This document shows, piece after piece, positions 16,563 to 24,901 of a stretch of DNA of 37,004 nucleotides. The stretch comes from an uncultured Victivallales bacterium. Lineage in GTDB: Bacteria > Verrucomicrobiota > Lentisphaeria > Oligosphaerales > JAFGRS01. The notes under the pieces were generated by a model. That model was given only the letters and a program-made list of their open reading frames with translations, was not told where the DNA came from and made no database searches. The DNA is taken from assembly GCA_903837355.1 (NCBI GenBank), contig CAILUI010000160.1:1-37004 (forward strand), written 5' to 3'. The position numbers and the translations under genes were made by a program. Within the stretch, counting starts at the first letter, position 1, and every line of letters starts with the position of its first letter.

Positions 16563-17132
16563 TCAGGGCCCGACGCTGTCGACGAGGCCCGCAGCGTCAA
16601 AGGTGACGGTGGTGGCGGCGAAGCGGTTCTTCCAGTAGACCCAGGCATTGGCGTCCAGGGAGGGGGTCTTGTGGGTGGCGGGGTAACCGAGGGCAACCTT
16701 CACCCCGTCCTTGGTCATGCCGACCAGCGCCACGCCCTGTTTGATGCCGTCCTGGTCTCGCGCCGCCAGCGTCGCATAGTCGACGGGGGTCGCCGAGGTG
16801 ATCAGTGCGAGGTAGGCCTCCTTGGTCATCGCCATCCGGGTCGCATCGAACTCGAAGCGGATCTCCAGGCCGGTGTCGACGACCGTCAACTGGAAACCGC
16901 CGCGGGCCTTACCGACCCGCAACGGGGTGTTGTAGGGGAGGAGCGCGTGGGTTGGGCTCTGGATGTAGTTGGCGTAACTCGCGGCGTAGGTTACCGGCTT
17001 GGGGGCCTCGCCCCGGCTGTAGTAGTGGATGTTGAAGCGGTTGTAGACGACGGCGTCCTCGGCAGCCCCAAGGGGAGTGGCGAGGCAGAGGTGCAGCGCG
17101 AGCGCGGCGGACAGGGCGATCAGCGAACGCAT
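16563..17132 (-). CDS. exported small protein with BamE/SmpA-like tail
   Basis: The 189-residue product has a clear signal peptide (MRSLIALSAALALHLCLA, cleavage likely after GAA at about 24). Residues 130-189 (DGVKVALGYPATHKT, then AWVYWKNRFAATTVTFD, then GLVDSV) follow the pattern of the SmpA/OmlA/BamE fold: an alpha helix, a GxP turn, then strands ending in a valine-rich strand. There is no lipobox cysteine, unlike true BamE, so a role in outer-membrane assembly is not claimed. AAGGAG lies eight bases before the ATG at 17132 and rules out the longer frame. It is a single-gene unit, divergent from the flavoprotein operon. Confidence 0.8.
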   Translation of the reverse strand: MRSLIALSAALALHLCLATPLGAAEDAVVYNRFNIHYYSRGEAPKPVTYAASYANYIQSPTHALLPYNTPLRVGKARGGFQLTVVDTGLEIRFEFDATRMAMTKEAYLALITSATPVDYATLAARDQDGIKQGVALVGMTKDGVKVALGYPATHKTPSLDANAWVYWKNRFAATTVTFDAAGLVDSVGP

Positions 17133-17236
17133 CGGTCGGTCTCCTTTTCGACTCAACGTGTGGGGTGGGCAACCCCCTGCTTGCGGCAGCCGGGACGGCT
17201 CTCGTGGATTCCATAGACACGGCGGTTGGCGCCGGG

Positions 17237-17265
17237 TTCGCGCCCACAGATGACGCAACTATATT
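17237..17265 (+). promoter_or_regulatory. possible promoter for glcD-etfB
   Basis: TTCGCG (17237-17242) and TATATT (17260-17265) are 17 bases apart. The -10 is five of six to consensus, the -35 weak. It lies about 45 bases before the ATG at 17312, in the 179-base divergent gap. Confidence 0.35.
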
Positions 17266-17311
17266 CTGTGCGGTTCACGGTCTCAAATCAGTCCCTTCCC
17301 GCGGCGAACCC

Positions 17312-18949
17312 ATGAGCACGTCGTCCCACATCCTGAACCCCCGACCTCTGCCCGCGGTGGCAGCGCCCCGTTTCCTCGAGGGTGCCGACCTCGGCGAGTA
17401 CGCCAAGTACCTCACCGACGAATCGCGGCAGAGTGGCCAGGCGGCGGCCCTGGCCTTTCCCGGCTCCACCGCGGAGGTCTGCGCCACGGTGCTTGCCGCC
17501 CGCGCGCGTGGCTGGAGCATCACCGTCTCCAATGCGCGCACGGGCATCGCCGCCGGCGCCGTCCCCACTGGCGGCTTACTGTTGAGTCTGGAGCGCCTCC
17601 ATGGCATCCGGGCGTTGCGGCTCGGCCCGGCGACCTCGATCCTCGTCCACTGCGAGGCCGGGGTGTCGCTCGCGGAGGTCCAGAAGGGCGTGCGCACCGG
17701 GGTCTTTGCGGATAGCGGCACGTGGGACCCGGACAGCGCCGCGGCCTTGGCCACCCTGCGGCAGGGGCGTTACGTCTACCCCCCCGATCCCACGGAAACC
17801 AGTGCGGCCATCGGTGGCACCATCGCCTGCAATGCCTCCGGCGCGCACAGTTTCCGCTACGGGCCGACGCGCCCCTACGTGGACGCCTTGACGGTGGTGT
17901 TGATGGATGGCCGCGTTCTCGACCTGCAGCGCGGGCAGGCACAGGCGGCCCCGGACGGCCGCTTTGGCATTCGCCAGGCGGACGGCCAGGTAAGCTGGGG
18001 GCGCATTCCGTCCTATGTCTGGCCGCGCACCAAGAACGCCGGCGGTTACTACGCGGAGCCGGGCATGGACCTGTTGGATCTGCTGATCGGCTCCGAGGGC
18101 ACCCTGGGGATCATCACCGAGGCCGTGGTACGCGCCATTCCCGCCCCGGAGGCGAGTTGCGCGGTGATGACCTTCTGGCCGACGGAGTCGGCCGCGCTGC
18201 GTTTCACGCGGGCCGTGCGGGAGCAGCGGCAGGAACTGGGCCTCGAGGCCGTCGAGTACTTCGGGCCGGACGCGCTGCGCCTGCTGCGCCAGCGCCGCGC
18301 CCAGCTCGGCGCGGTCTCTGGGGTCCCGGAGTGCCTGCCCGCGACCGCCGACTGTGCCATCTACCTCGACATCGGCACCGACAGTGCCCGCCTGGCCCCG
18401 GTCCTCGAGCAGTTGATTGCGGTGGTCAGCGCCCAGGGCGGCGACCCCGAGTCCTGCTGGTCCGCCATGGCCGACGACGAGCGCGAACGGCTGCGCATCT
18501 TCCGTCACGCCCTGCCGGAAACCGTCAACGCCCGCATCGCCGAGATCCGCCGGCGCCATCCGACTGTCACCAAGCTCGGTACGGACATGGCAGTGCCCGA
18601 CGACGGCCTCGAGCAGGTGCTGGCCATGTACCGCTCCCACTTGGACCAGGCCGGGCTGCCGTATGTCGTCTTCGGACACATCGGCGACAACCATCTCCAT
18701 GTCAACATCCTGCCCGAAGACCCGCAGCAGTATGCCCTGGGCAAGCGCATCTACCGGCAGTTTGCCGAAGCGGTGGTAGCGATGGGTGGCAGCCCGGCCG
18801 CCGAGCATGGCATCGGCAAGCTCAAGACCGCCTTTCTGGAGATCCTCTACGGTGCGGCCGGGGTCCGCCAGATGCGGGCCGTGAAGGCCGTCTTCGACCC
18901 GGATTCCCGGCTGGGCGCGGGGACGCTGTTTGACGGAGGCCAGCCATGA
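17312..18949 (+). CDS. FAD-linked 2-hydroxyacid oxidase/dehydrogenase (GlcD family)
   Basis: The 545-residue protein matches the GlcD/D-lactate dehydrogenase family. Its PCMH-type FAD domain shows FPGSTAEV (49-56), TGIAAGAVPTGG and the cofactor loop DPTETSAAIGGTIACNASGA (159-178). LIGSEGTLGIITEA follows, then the substrate domain with FGHIGDNHLHVN and AEHGIG. These residues bind FAD and the 2-hydroxyacid. There is no fused iron-sulfur domain. The next gene, EtfB, overlaps by four bases, as expected if electrons pass to an electron-transfer flavoprotein, as in LctBCD of acetogens. I chose ATG 17312; no good ribosome site precedes it, so the start is less sure than the frame. Confidence 0.9.
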   Translation: MSTSSHILNPRPLPAVAAPRFLEGADLGEYAKYLTDESRQSGQAAALAFPGSTAEVCATVLAARARGWSITVSNARTGIAAGAVPTGGLLLSLERLHGIRALRLGPATSILVHCEAGVSLAEVQKGVRTGVFADSGTWDPDSAAALATLRQGRYVYPPDPTETSAAIGGTIACNASGAHSFRYGPTRPYVDALTVVLMDGRVLDLQRGQAQAAPDGRFGIRQADGQVSWGRIPSYVWPRTKNAGGYYAEPGMDLLDLLIGSEGTLGIITEAVVRAIPAPEASCAVMTFWPTESAALRFTRAVREQRQELGLEAVEYFGPDALRLLRQRRAQLGAVSGVPECLPATADCAIYLDIGTDSARLAPVLEQLIAVVSAQGGDPESCWSAMADDERERLRIFRHALPETVNARIAEIRRRHPTVTKLGTDMAVPDDGLEQVLAMYRSHLDQAGLPYVVFGHIGDNHLHVNILPEDPQQYALGKRIYRQFAEAVVAMGGSPAAEHGIGKLKTAFLEILYGAAGVRQMRAVKAVFDPDSRLGAGTLFDGGQP

Positions 18950-19725
18950 CCATCGCGGTCTGCCTCAAACAGGTGCCGAACACGACCGAACTGCGCCTCG
19001 ACCCGCGCACCAACACGCTGATCCGCGACGGGGTTGCCGCCGTGCTCAATCCCCTGGACGAATTCCCTCTGGAGGCCGCCCTGCGATTGCGCGCTGCCGT
19101 CGGCGGGCGCGTCACCGTCCTGACCATGGGGCCGCCGCAGGCGGAGGCGGTGCTGCGCAAGGCCGTGGCCATGGGTGCCGACGACGCGGTGCTGGTCAGC
19201 GACCGCGCCTTTGCCGGAGCCGATACCTGGGCGACCAGCCTGACCCTGGCGCGGGCGCTCGAACGCAGCGGCCCCTACGACCTCATCCTCTGCGGCAAGC
19301 AGGCCATCGACGGCGATACGGCGCAAGTCGGCCCCGGCATCGCGGCCCACCTCGGCAGCGCGCAGATCACCGGCGTCACCGCCCTGCGCTGCGGCGCCGA
19401 CGGGCTTGTGGCGGAGCGGCTGCTCGACGGCGGAACGGCCCTCCTACGCGTCCCTCGCCCGGCCGTGCTGACCATCCTGAAGGAGGCGAACGAACCGCGC
19501 CTTCCGAGCCTGGCCGGACGCTTGCGGTCCCTGCGTCTGTCCTGCCGGCGGCTGGGTTTGGCCGATCTGGGTTTAGCCGCCAGCGCCGTGGGCTTGGAAG
19601 GCTCCCCGACCCGCGTGGTGCGCATTGCCGTGCCCGCGGTCTCGCGTCGTCAGACCCGCCTCGAAGGCGAGCCGGCGACGGTGGCCGCCCAACTGGCGGC
19701 CGTACTGCGCCGCTCCAGCACGTGA
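18946..19725 (+). CDS. etfB: electron-transfer flavoprotein, beta subunit
   Basis: EtfB pairs with EtfA to carry FAD and AMP (or a second FAD) and shuttle electrons from flavin dehydrogenases. This 259-residue protein begins with the family's MTIAVCLKQVPN and has NPLDEFPLEAALRL and the nucleotide-binding GKQAIDGDTAQVGP at 117-130. The GDTAQVGP form resembles EtfB of anaerobes, where bifurcating ETFs occur; mitochondrial-type EtfB has a DDDCNQT-like form there. EPRLPSLAG is a recognisable recognition-loop region. Its start overlaps the flavoprotein stop by four bases. No etfA follows: a promoter and a kinase gene come next, so the obligate partner must be encoded elsewhere or is missing. Confidence 0.93.
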   Translation: MTIAVCLKQVPNTTELRLDPRTNTLIRDGVAAVLNPLDEFPLEAALRLRAAVGGRVTVLTMGPPQAEAVLRKAVAMGADDAVLVSDRAFAGADTWATSLTLARALERSGPYDLILCGKQAIDGDTAQVGPGIAAHLGSAQITGVTALRCGADGLVAERLLDGGTALLRVPRPAVLTILKEANEPRLPSLAGRLRSLRLSCRRLGLADLGLAASAVGLEGSPTRVVRIAVPAVSRRQTRLEGEPATVAAQLAAVLRRSST

Positions 19726-19727
19726 TA

Positions 19728-19756
19728 TTGACAGAGACTGCCCGCGGCACGATAGT
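19728..19756 (+). promoter_or_regulatory. sigma70-type promoter for the Ser/Thr kinase gene
   Basis: TTGACA (19728-19733) is a perfect -35, 17 bases from GATAGT (19751-19756), which matches the -10 consensus at four of six positions. It begins two bases after the etfB stop and gives a leader of about 65-70 bases before the kinase ATG. It is the best promoter in the window and implies that the kinase is transcribed on its own. Confidence 0.6.
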
Positions 19757-19830
19757 ACGACCCGAGGGTGCGTAAATCCGGAGATACGTTTGCCGGCGAG
19801 GAGCTTGCAGCAAGCGGAGCAGCGCGGTCG

Positions 19831-22731
19831 ATGGAGCTCAAGTTCAAATGCGGCAAGTGCAACCGCAGGCTTGAGGTCTCCGCCACCATGGCGGGAGCGC
19901 TGATCACGTGCCCGAACTGTGGCTCCGACGTCACCATTCCCGAGGCCACCCTGGGGCCCGGCGTCACCCTGGCCGGCTTCCGCCTCGAGCGCGAGATCGG
20001 CCACGGCGCCATGGGGCGCGTCTTCCTGGCCACCCAGTTGTCCATGGACCGCCAGGTGGCACTGAAGGTTCTGCCGAGACCCCGCGTCCCCGATTCTGGA
20101 TTCGTCGAGCGCTTTCTCCAGGAGGTGCGCCTCGCGGCCCGCCTCGAGCACCCCAACATCGTCGCCGCGTTCGATGCGGGCGAGGACCACGGCTACTACT
20201 ACTTCGCCATGGCGTACGTTGACGGGGAGTCGCTGGACGAGCGCGTTAAGCGCGTGGGGCCGTTGCCGGAGCGCGAGGCCATCACCTTTGCGGCCAGCAT
20301 TGCCGAGGCCCTGGCGCATGCCTGGGACCGCAGCCGCATCCTGCACCGTGACGTCAAGCCGGCGAACATCATGGTCGATGTCGAAGGCCGCGCCATGATC
20401 ATGGACATGGGCATCGCCAAGAACCTCAGCGACGACAGCCATCTGACTGCCACCGGGATCACCCTGGGGACGCCCCACTACATCAGCCCCGAGCAGGCAC
20501 GCGGGGACCAGCATGCCGACTTCCGCGCCGACATGTACTCCTTGGGGGCGACGCTGTTCCACCTGGTAACGGGCCGGGTGCCGTTCATCGGCACCAGCGC
20601 TGTGGAAGTGGTGGCGAAACACCTGCACGACCCGGTGCCGTCGGTGCGCGCCCTCAGGCCCGAGGTGAGTAAGGAGTGTGAGGACATCATCGTACGCATG
20701 ATGGCCAAGGACCGGGCGCACCGCTTCGGAACCTGGGAAGCCTGCATCCGCGACATGCACGCGGTGCTCAAGGGTAAGACTCCGGACACGACGAAGGCGA
20801 AGGTCGCCCGACAGGCCAGTGAGCACCTGGCCAGCCAGCGCACGGCAGCGGCCCTGCACCACCCGGCGGAGTCCCCACGCCAGGGGTTGCGCCTGCTGCT
20901 GCCGCTGGCTTTGGGGGCTGTGGCCGTGGCGATTATCGTGGGTGCGGTACTGCTCTCCCGGCCACGAGCCGAGCCCGAGCCGTCCCGGCGCGGGCCGGTG
21001 TTCCGCCCGCAGCCCGAGGACAGCGAAACCGCTGGCGCCGAAACGACACCTGCACCCGCGGACCGCGCTGGCGCGGCGGCGGCGACCGCGCCGCCAGACC
21101 CCACGCCGGTCGCCACGGCGGCGGTGCCGGCGCCGCCAGCGAAACCCGTCGCGGCGGCCGCGACGGCCGACCGCCCTGACGCCGCCCCGGCGCAACCGGC
21201 AGAGGTGTCCCCAGAAACCCCGGCGGCCGGCACCACGGCCACGGTGCCGGTGCCGGCGCCGGTCGAGCCGCTGACCGCGGCCCTCGACCAGGTTGCGGCG
21301 GAGTTACTCAACCACCGGCCAACCGCCGCCGTGGCCCTCTGGGAGCAGGCCAGCCCGCTGCTGCCGCCCACCCTGCCGCCCACGCTGCGGGCTGACGTCG
21401 CTGCCGGTCTGGCGGCCATCGACGACTGCGAACGGCGCATTCTGAGCAGCTTCCGCAAGAGCATGGGTACGCCGATCACGGTGCGGCTCAAGGACCGCCA
21501 GTGTCGTGTGCTGGTGAAGGGCGTCACCCCACCCACGGTCAAGACCATGGAACTGCAGGAAAACGGCGCCATCGGCGGCTCCTTCTCGTTTGCCGAACTG
21601 GACATCACCGAGAAGCTGACCCGGCTAGGTCCCCCGGAGAGCGCGGACGTCGCCCTGGCGCGCGGACTGGTGGCCGTCTGGGACCAGCGGCTCGACCTGG
21701 CTTTGCCGGAACTGCGCCAGTTCGATACGCCCCTGGCCCAGGCGCTGCGGCGCGGGCTCGACGAACGGGCCGCGGCCCAACTCGATCAGGCCGCCGATCT
21801 GGCCTACGCCGAACTGCTGCGCATCGTGCTCAAGGCGGCGCCGCCGACCGAGCGTCCGCAGTTGCTGCAGGAGATTCGCCAACGCCTGGACACGCCCAAG
21901 CGCCGCGAGCGCTTCGTGGAGCGTCTGAAAGCCTACGAGGCGGCCTATACGAACAGCCGTTCCGGCAGCAAGCACCTGGCCGCGCTCAGCGGCCTGCTTG
22001 AGTGTCCCTTCGCGGGCAGCCCATGGACCCTTCCCGAACTCGGCCTGGAGTTCGCCTGGGTTGAGTCCATGGCCTGCTGGGTGGGGGCGTACGAGGTCAC
22101 CAACGCCCAGTACCGGCGCTACCGCAGCGACCACAGCTCGGCCAAGGTGGGGAACCTGTCCCTTAACGACGACAGCCAACCCGCCGTCTGGATGAGCTTC
22201 GAGGATGCGGAGGGCTTCGCGGCTTTCCTGACCAAGCACGAGCAGGAGGCCGGTCGCTTGCCGGTCGGATTCCGCTATCGTCTACCGCAGACCGCGGAAT
22301 GGACCGCGCTGGCCAGTTGCGGCGACGCCCGCAGGTTCCCCTGGGGCAACGACTGGCCGCCGCCCGCGGAGCTGAACTACAACGGCAGCGAGTGGCCCGG
22401 CCCGGCCAACGCCCAGATCGCCGACCACAAGGATGCCTTTCCGGTAACCTGTCCGGTCGCCCAGAGCGGCCGCAACTCGTGGGGGCTGTATGGCGTCGGC
22501 GGCAACGCCATGGAGTGGAGCAGCGGCGACGGTGGCACCTCCCCGGAACTGCGCGGCAACGCCTACTGCGGCAGTGGGGGAGCGCACCCCTCGCCAAGCG
22601 GCTACACCATCAACTCCGCCTGGCCGCAGCGGAACCCGAACTATCGTTCCGCGGCCACTGGCTTCCGGCTCCTGCTGGCCACCGCGCCGCCCGCGAAGCC
22701 GAAGGAAGCACTCGCGGCGCCCGCCAAGTAG
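19831..22731 (+). CDS. membrane Ser/Thr protein kinase with zinc ribbon and SUMF1-like domain
   Basis: This 966-residue protein has four parts. Residues 1-35 form a zinc ribbon (CGKC at 7-10, CPNC at 27-30). Residues 50-315 are a Hanks-type kinase: GHGAMGRV, VALKV (Lys 79), HRDVKPANIM (Asp 174), DMG at 192-194 in place of DFG, and GTPHYISPEQ. A membrane segment lies at about 352-372, then a Pro/Ala-rich spacer. The C-terminal 240 residues are SUMF1/FGE-like (YEVTNAQYRRYR, YRLPQTAEW, FPWGNDWPP, LYGVGGNAMEW, TGFRLLL). The FGE catalytic cysteines are not evident, so the domain probably binds a ligand. ATG 19831 starts just before the zinc ribbon; a GTG 63 bases upstream is the alternative. Such fusions are typical of PVC bacteria. 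Confidence 0.93.
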   Translation: MELKFKCGKCNRRLEVSATMAGALITCPNCGSDVTIPEATLGPGVTLAGFRLEREIGHGAMGRVFLATQLSMDRQVALKVLPRPRVPDSGFVERFLQEVRLAARLEHPNIVAAFDAGEDHGYYYFAMAYVDGESLDERVKRVGPLPEREAITFAASIAEALAHAWDRSRILHRDVKPANIMVDVEGRAMIMDMGIAKNLSDDSHLTATGITLGTPHYISPEQARGDQHADFRADMYSLGATLFHLVTGRVPFIGTSAVEVVAKHLHDPVPSVRALRPEVSKECEDIIVRMMAKDRAHRFGTWEACIRDMHAVLKGKTPDTTKAKVARQASEHLASQRTAAALHHPAESPRQGLRLLLPLALGAVAVAIIVGAVLLSRPRAEPEPSRRGPVFRPQPEDSETAGAETTPAPADRAGAAAATAPPDPTPVATAAVPAPPAKPVAAAATADRPDAAPAQPAEVSPETPAAGTTATVPVPAPVEPLTAALDQVAAELLNHRPTAAVALWEQASPLLPPTLPPTLRADVAAGLAAIDDCERRILSSFRKSMGTPITVRLKDRQCRVLVKGVTPPTVKTMELQENGAIGGSFSFAELDITEKLTRLGPPESADVALARGLVAVWDQRLDLALPELRQFDTPLAQALRRGLDERAAAQLDQAADLAYAELLRIVLKAAPPTERPQLLQEIRQRLDTPKRRERFVERLKAYEAAYTNSRSGSKHLAALSGLLECPFAGSPWTLPELGLEFAWVESMACWVGAYEVTNAQYRRYRSDHSSAKVGNLSLNDDSQPAVWMSFEDAEGFAAFLTKHEQEAGRLPVGFRYRLPQTAEWTALASCGDARRFPWGNDWPPPAELNYNGSEWPGPANAQIADHKDAFPVTCPVAQSGRNSWGLYGVGGNAMEWSSGDGGTSPELRGNAYCGSGGAHPSPSGYTINSAWPQRNPNYRSAATGFRLLLATAPPAKPKEALAAPAK

Positions 22732-22745
22732 GGGCGACGACTCCC

Positions 22746-23462
22746 TCACTCGCGGACGATGCGGCGGGGCGCGTGCCGATAGGTGGCGTGCAGGCAGTTG
22801 ATCCCCAGATCGCGCTCGTCGAGCGTGGTGAAGCCGTGTTTCTCCAGCAGTTTCCTGAGCAGACTGAGATCGGCGCCAGCGGGGGAGACATCCACGGCAG
22901 CGCCCGAGAGATGGGCCGAGATGTAGCCCTCGTCGCGGCTGCGCAGGATCTCATAGGTCTGACGGGCATCCACCGTGCCAGGCTTTTCCCGGCGCGCGCT
23001 GACGATGCGCCGAACGTAGCTGGGGTAGCCCTGGCGACAGTACATCCCCTCGAGCTGGTCCCGCGACATCTCGGCCATCAACTCCGCCTGCCGCTGCAGA
23101 CTGCGCGCGCCGGAGTTGATGATGATGGCCCGGCCGGTCTCGGCGACGTAGGCGGCGGCGGCCTGCTGTAGCGCCTCGAGCAAACCGTCGTCGAGCCCCT
23201 CAGCGGTACAGTTCCAGGCCAGGTTCGGATCGTTCATGATGGCGTTGGTGCCCATGGTGGCGGAATCGTACTCCGACGCGACTGGCGTCATCCGGAAGAT
23301 GTTCCAGCGGGACGCGGCCCGGCAGGACGGCAGCGAGAGGGCCAGGATCACCGTCAGCACGGCGCCGGCCAGCAACGGCCGCACCCGCCGCCCGCGCAAC
23401 GCCCGCTGCAGCCGGCGGCGAGGACGACGGCCATGGGGGCCAGTGGAGGCGGCCTGGCTCAT
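22746..23462 (-). CDS. M15-like (VanY/DacB-type) D,D-peptidase, membrane-anchored
   Basis: The 238-residue protein has an Arg-rich start, then a hydrophobic segment (about 28-46) ending in LPSC, a signal anchor or imperfect lipobox. The outer domain carries INSGARSLQRQAEL and SAHLSGAAVDV at 182-192, the zinc pattern SxHxxGxAxD (His 184, Asp 191), and a third candidate ligand His 225 in CLHATY. This is the layout of M15 D-Ala-D-Ala carboxypeptidases, though the usual Glu-x-Trp-His before the last ligand is altered here. Its ATG overlaps the murF stop by four bases. It and the kinase gene converge with only 14 bases between stops and no terminator hairpin. Confidence 0.78.
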   Translation of the reverse strand: MSQAASTGPHGRRPRRRLQRALRGRRVRPLLAGAVLTVILALSLPSCRAASRWNIFRMTPVASEYDSATMGTNAIMNDPNLAWNCTAEGLDDGLLEALQQAAAAYVAETGRAIIINSGARSLQRQAELMAEMSRDQLEGMYCRQGYPSYVRRIVSARREKPGTVDARQTYEILRSRDEGYISAHLSGAAVDVSPAGADLSLLRKLLEKHGFTTLDERDLGINCLHATYRHAPRRIVRE

Positions 23463-24883
23463 GGCGCCGACGCCTCCGCGGGCGGCAGCACGGCCTCCAG
23501 GTGCAGCCCCCGCGAACCCTTGACAAACACCCACAGACCGGGGGCCAGCCGCCCCCGGATGTACGCCGCGGCAGCAGCGGCATCCGCCAGACCCCGCCAG
23601 CCGCGCTCCGCCGCAGCGGCAGTCATCAGGCTGCCGACGACGGCGAACTCGGCGCCAGGGGCCTGTTCGACCGCCCACTCCAGCAACTCGCGGTGGGCAG
23701 CCAGCCCGTGCCGGCCCTGCTCCCGCATGTCGCCGAGCACCAGCAGGCGGTCCGCGGGCGGCGCCGCGGCCGATAGCTCCAGGAAGCAGCGGATGCCGGC
23801 ACGCATGCTGTCGGGGTTGGCGTTGTAGGCGTCGTTGACCCAGTGTACGCCATTGACCGTACGGCGTTCGGTGCGCATGGCGGGAAGAGCGACGCGGCCC
23901 AGGCCGGCAGCGATCTCCGCGGGCGCCAGCCCCACGGCCTGACCGAGGGCGGCGGCCGCCCCGGCATTGAGGGCCTGGTGGGCGCCGACCAGCGACCACT
24001 CGACGTCCACGGTCACCCCGTCGCGCCGCCAGGTCAAGGTGAAGGCCGAACCCGCGCCGCAGAGGCCGCGGTAGGTCACGACCACATCGTTGTCGGGCCC
24101 ATTGCCGAAGGTGAGGATGCGGCGCGAACCCGCCTGGGCACGCAGAATGTCGGCATGGGGCGCGTCCCCGTGGAACAGCGCCAGGCCCGTCGCCGCGGTC
24201 TGGGCCAGCAACTCGCCCTTCTCCGCCGCCACGCCGGCCAGGTCACCGAAGAACTCCAGATGCGCCGCCCCGATGTTCGAGACCACGCCCATGTCCGGTT
24301 GGGCCAGGCGGGCCAGGGCACCGATTTCACCGGGATGGTTGGTGCCCATCTCGATGACGGCAGCCCGGTGCCCCCGCGCCAGACGCAGCAGGTTACGGGG
24401 GACACCGAAGTGGTTGTTGGTGTTGCCCTCGGTCTTCAGGACGGCACCCGGATAGCGCCGTTCCAGGACGGCTGCCAGCATCTCCTTGGTGCTGGTCTTG
24501 CCGCAACTGCCCGTAATGCCCACCAGCAGCAGTGTCGGCAGGGAGCGCCGGTGGCAGCAGGCCAGTTGTTGAAAGGCGGCCAGCGTGTCGGGGACGCGCA
24601 GCACGTGGCAACCGAGCGCGTTCAGGCTGGCCAGGGTGTCGTCATCGGGCGCCCGGCTGACGCAGACGGCGGCGGCGCCGGCGCGGGCGGCCGGCAGCAC
24701 GAAGTCGTGCCCATCGTGCGACTCGCCGACGATGGCCATGAACAGCGCGCCCGCGGTCACCGCGCGGCTGTCGTCCAGCACCGCGCTGACGCCGGCGGCG
24801 GCACGGCCGTCCGGCGCCGCCCCCAGCCAGTCGCCGGCGGTCGCCGCGCACACCCCATCCCAGGAAAACCAGACCTCATTCAT
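23459..24883 (-). CDS. murF: UDP-MurNAc-tripeptide:D-Ala-D-Ala ligase
   Basis: MurF adds D-Ala-D-Ala to the UDP-MurNAc tripeptide in the cytoplasm, completing the peptidoglycan pentapeptide. The 474-residue chain has the N-terminal UDP-binding domain (DDSRAVTAGALFMAI, near 37-51), the ATP loop GITGSCGKTSTKEM at 122-135, GNTNNHFGVP at 153-162, EMGTNHPGEI and NIGAAHLEFF, and the C-terminal NDAYNANPDSM. I start it at ATG 24883; GTG codons a few residues upstream are possible. No other mur or division gene is adjacent, so it lies outside the usual dcw cluster. It is coupled to the M15-like peptidase, which acts on the same stem peptide outside the membrane. Confidence 0.95.
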   Translation of the reverse strand: MNEVWFSWDGVCAATAGDWLGAAPDGRAAAGVSAVLDDSRAVTAGALFMAIVGESHDGHDFVLPAARAGAAAVCVSRAPDDDTLASLNALGCHVLRVPDTLAAFQQLACCHRRSLPTLLLVGITGSCGKTSTKEMLAAVLERRYPGAVLKTEGNTNNHFGVPRNLLRLARGHRAAVIEMGTNHPGEIGALARLAQPDMGVVSNIGAAHLEFFGDLAGVAAEKGELLAQTAATGLALFHGDAPHADILRAQAGSRRILTFGNGPDNDVVVTYRGLCGAGSAFTLTWRRDGVTVDVEWSLVGAHQALNAGAAAALGQAVGLAPAEIAAGLGRVALPAMRTERRTVNGVHWVNDAYNANPDSMRAGIRCFLELSAAAPPADRLLVLGDMREQGRHGLAAHRELLEWAVEQAPGAEFAVVGSLMTAAAAERGWRGLADAAAAAAYIRGRLAPGLWVFVKGSRGLHLEAVLPPAEASAP

Positions 24884-24901
24884 GGTCACCACCACTCCGT
24901 C

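Noticed and set aside
19831..22731. True formylglycine-generating enzyme activity
   Set aside because: The SUMF1-like fold is clear, but the active-site cysteine region is not visible and no sulfatase gene is adjacent.
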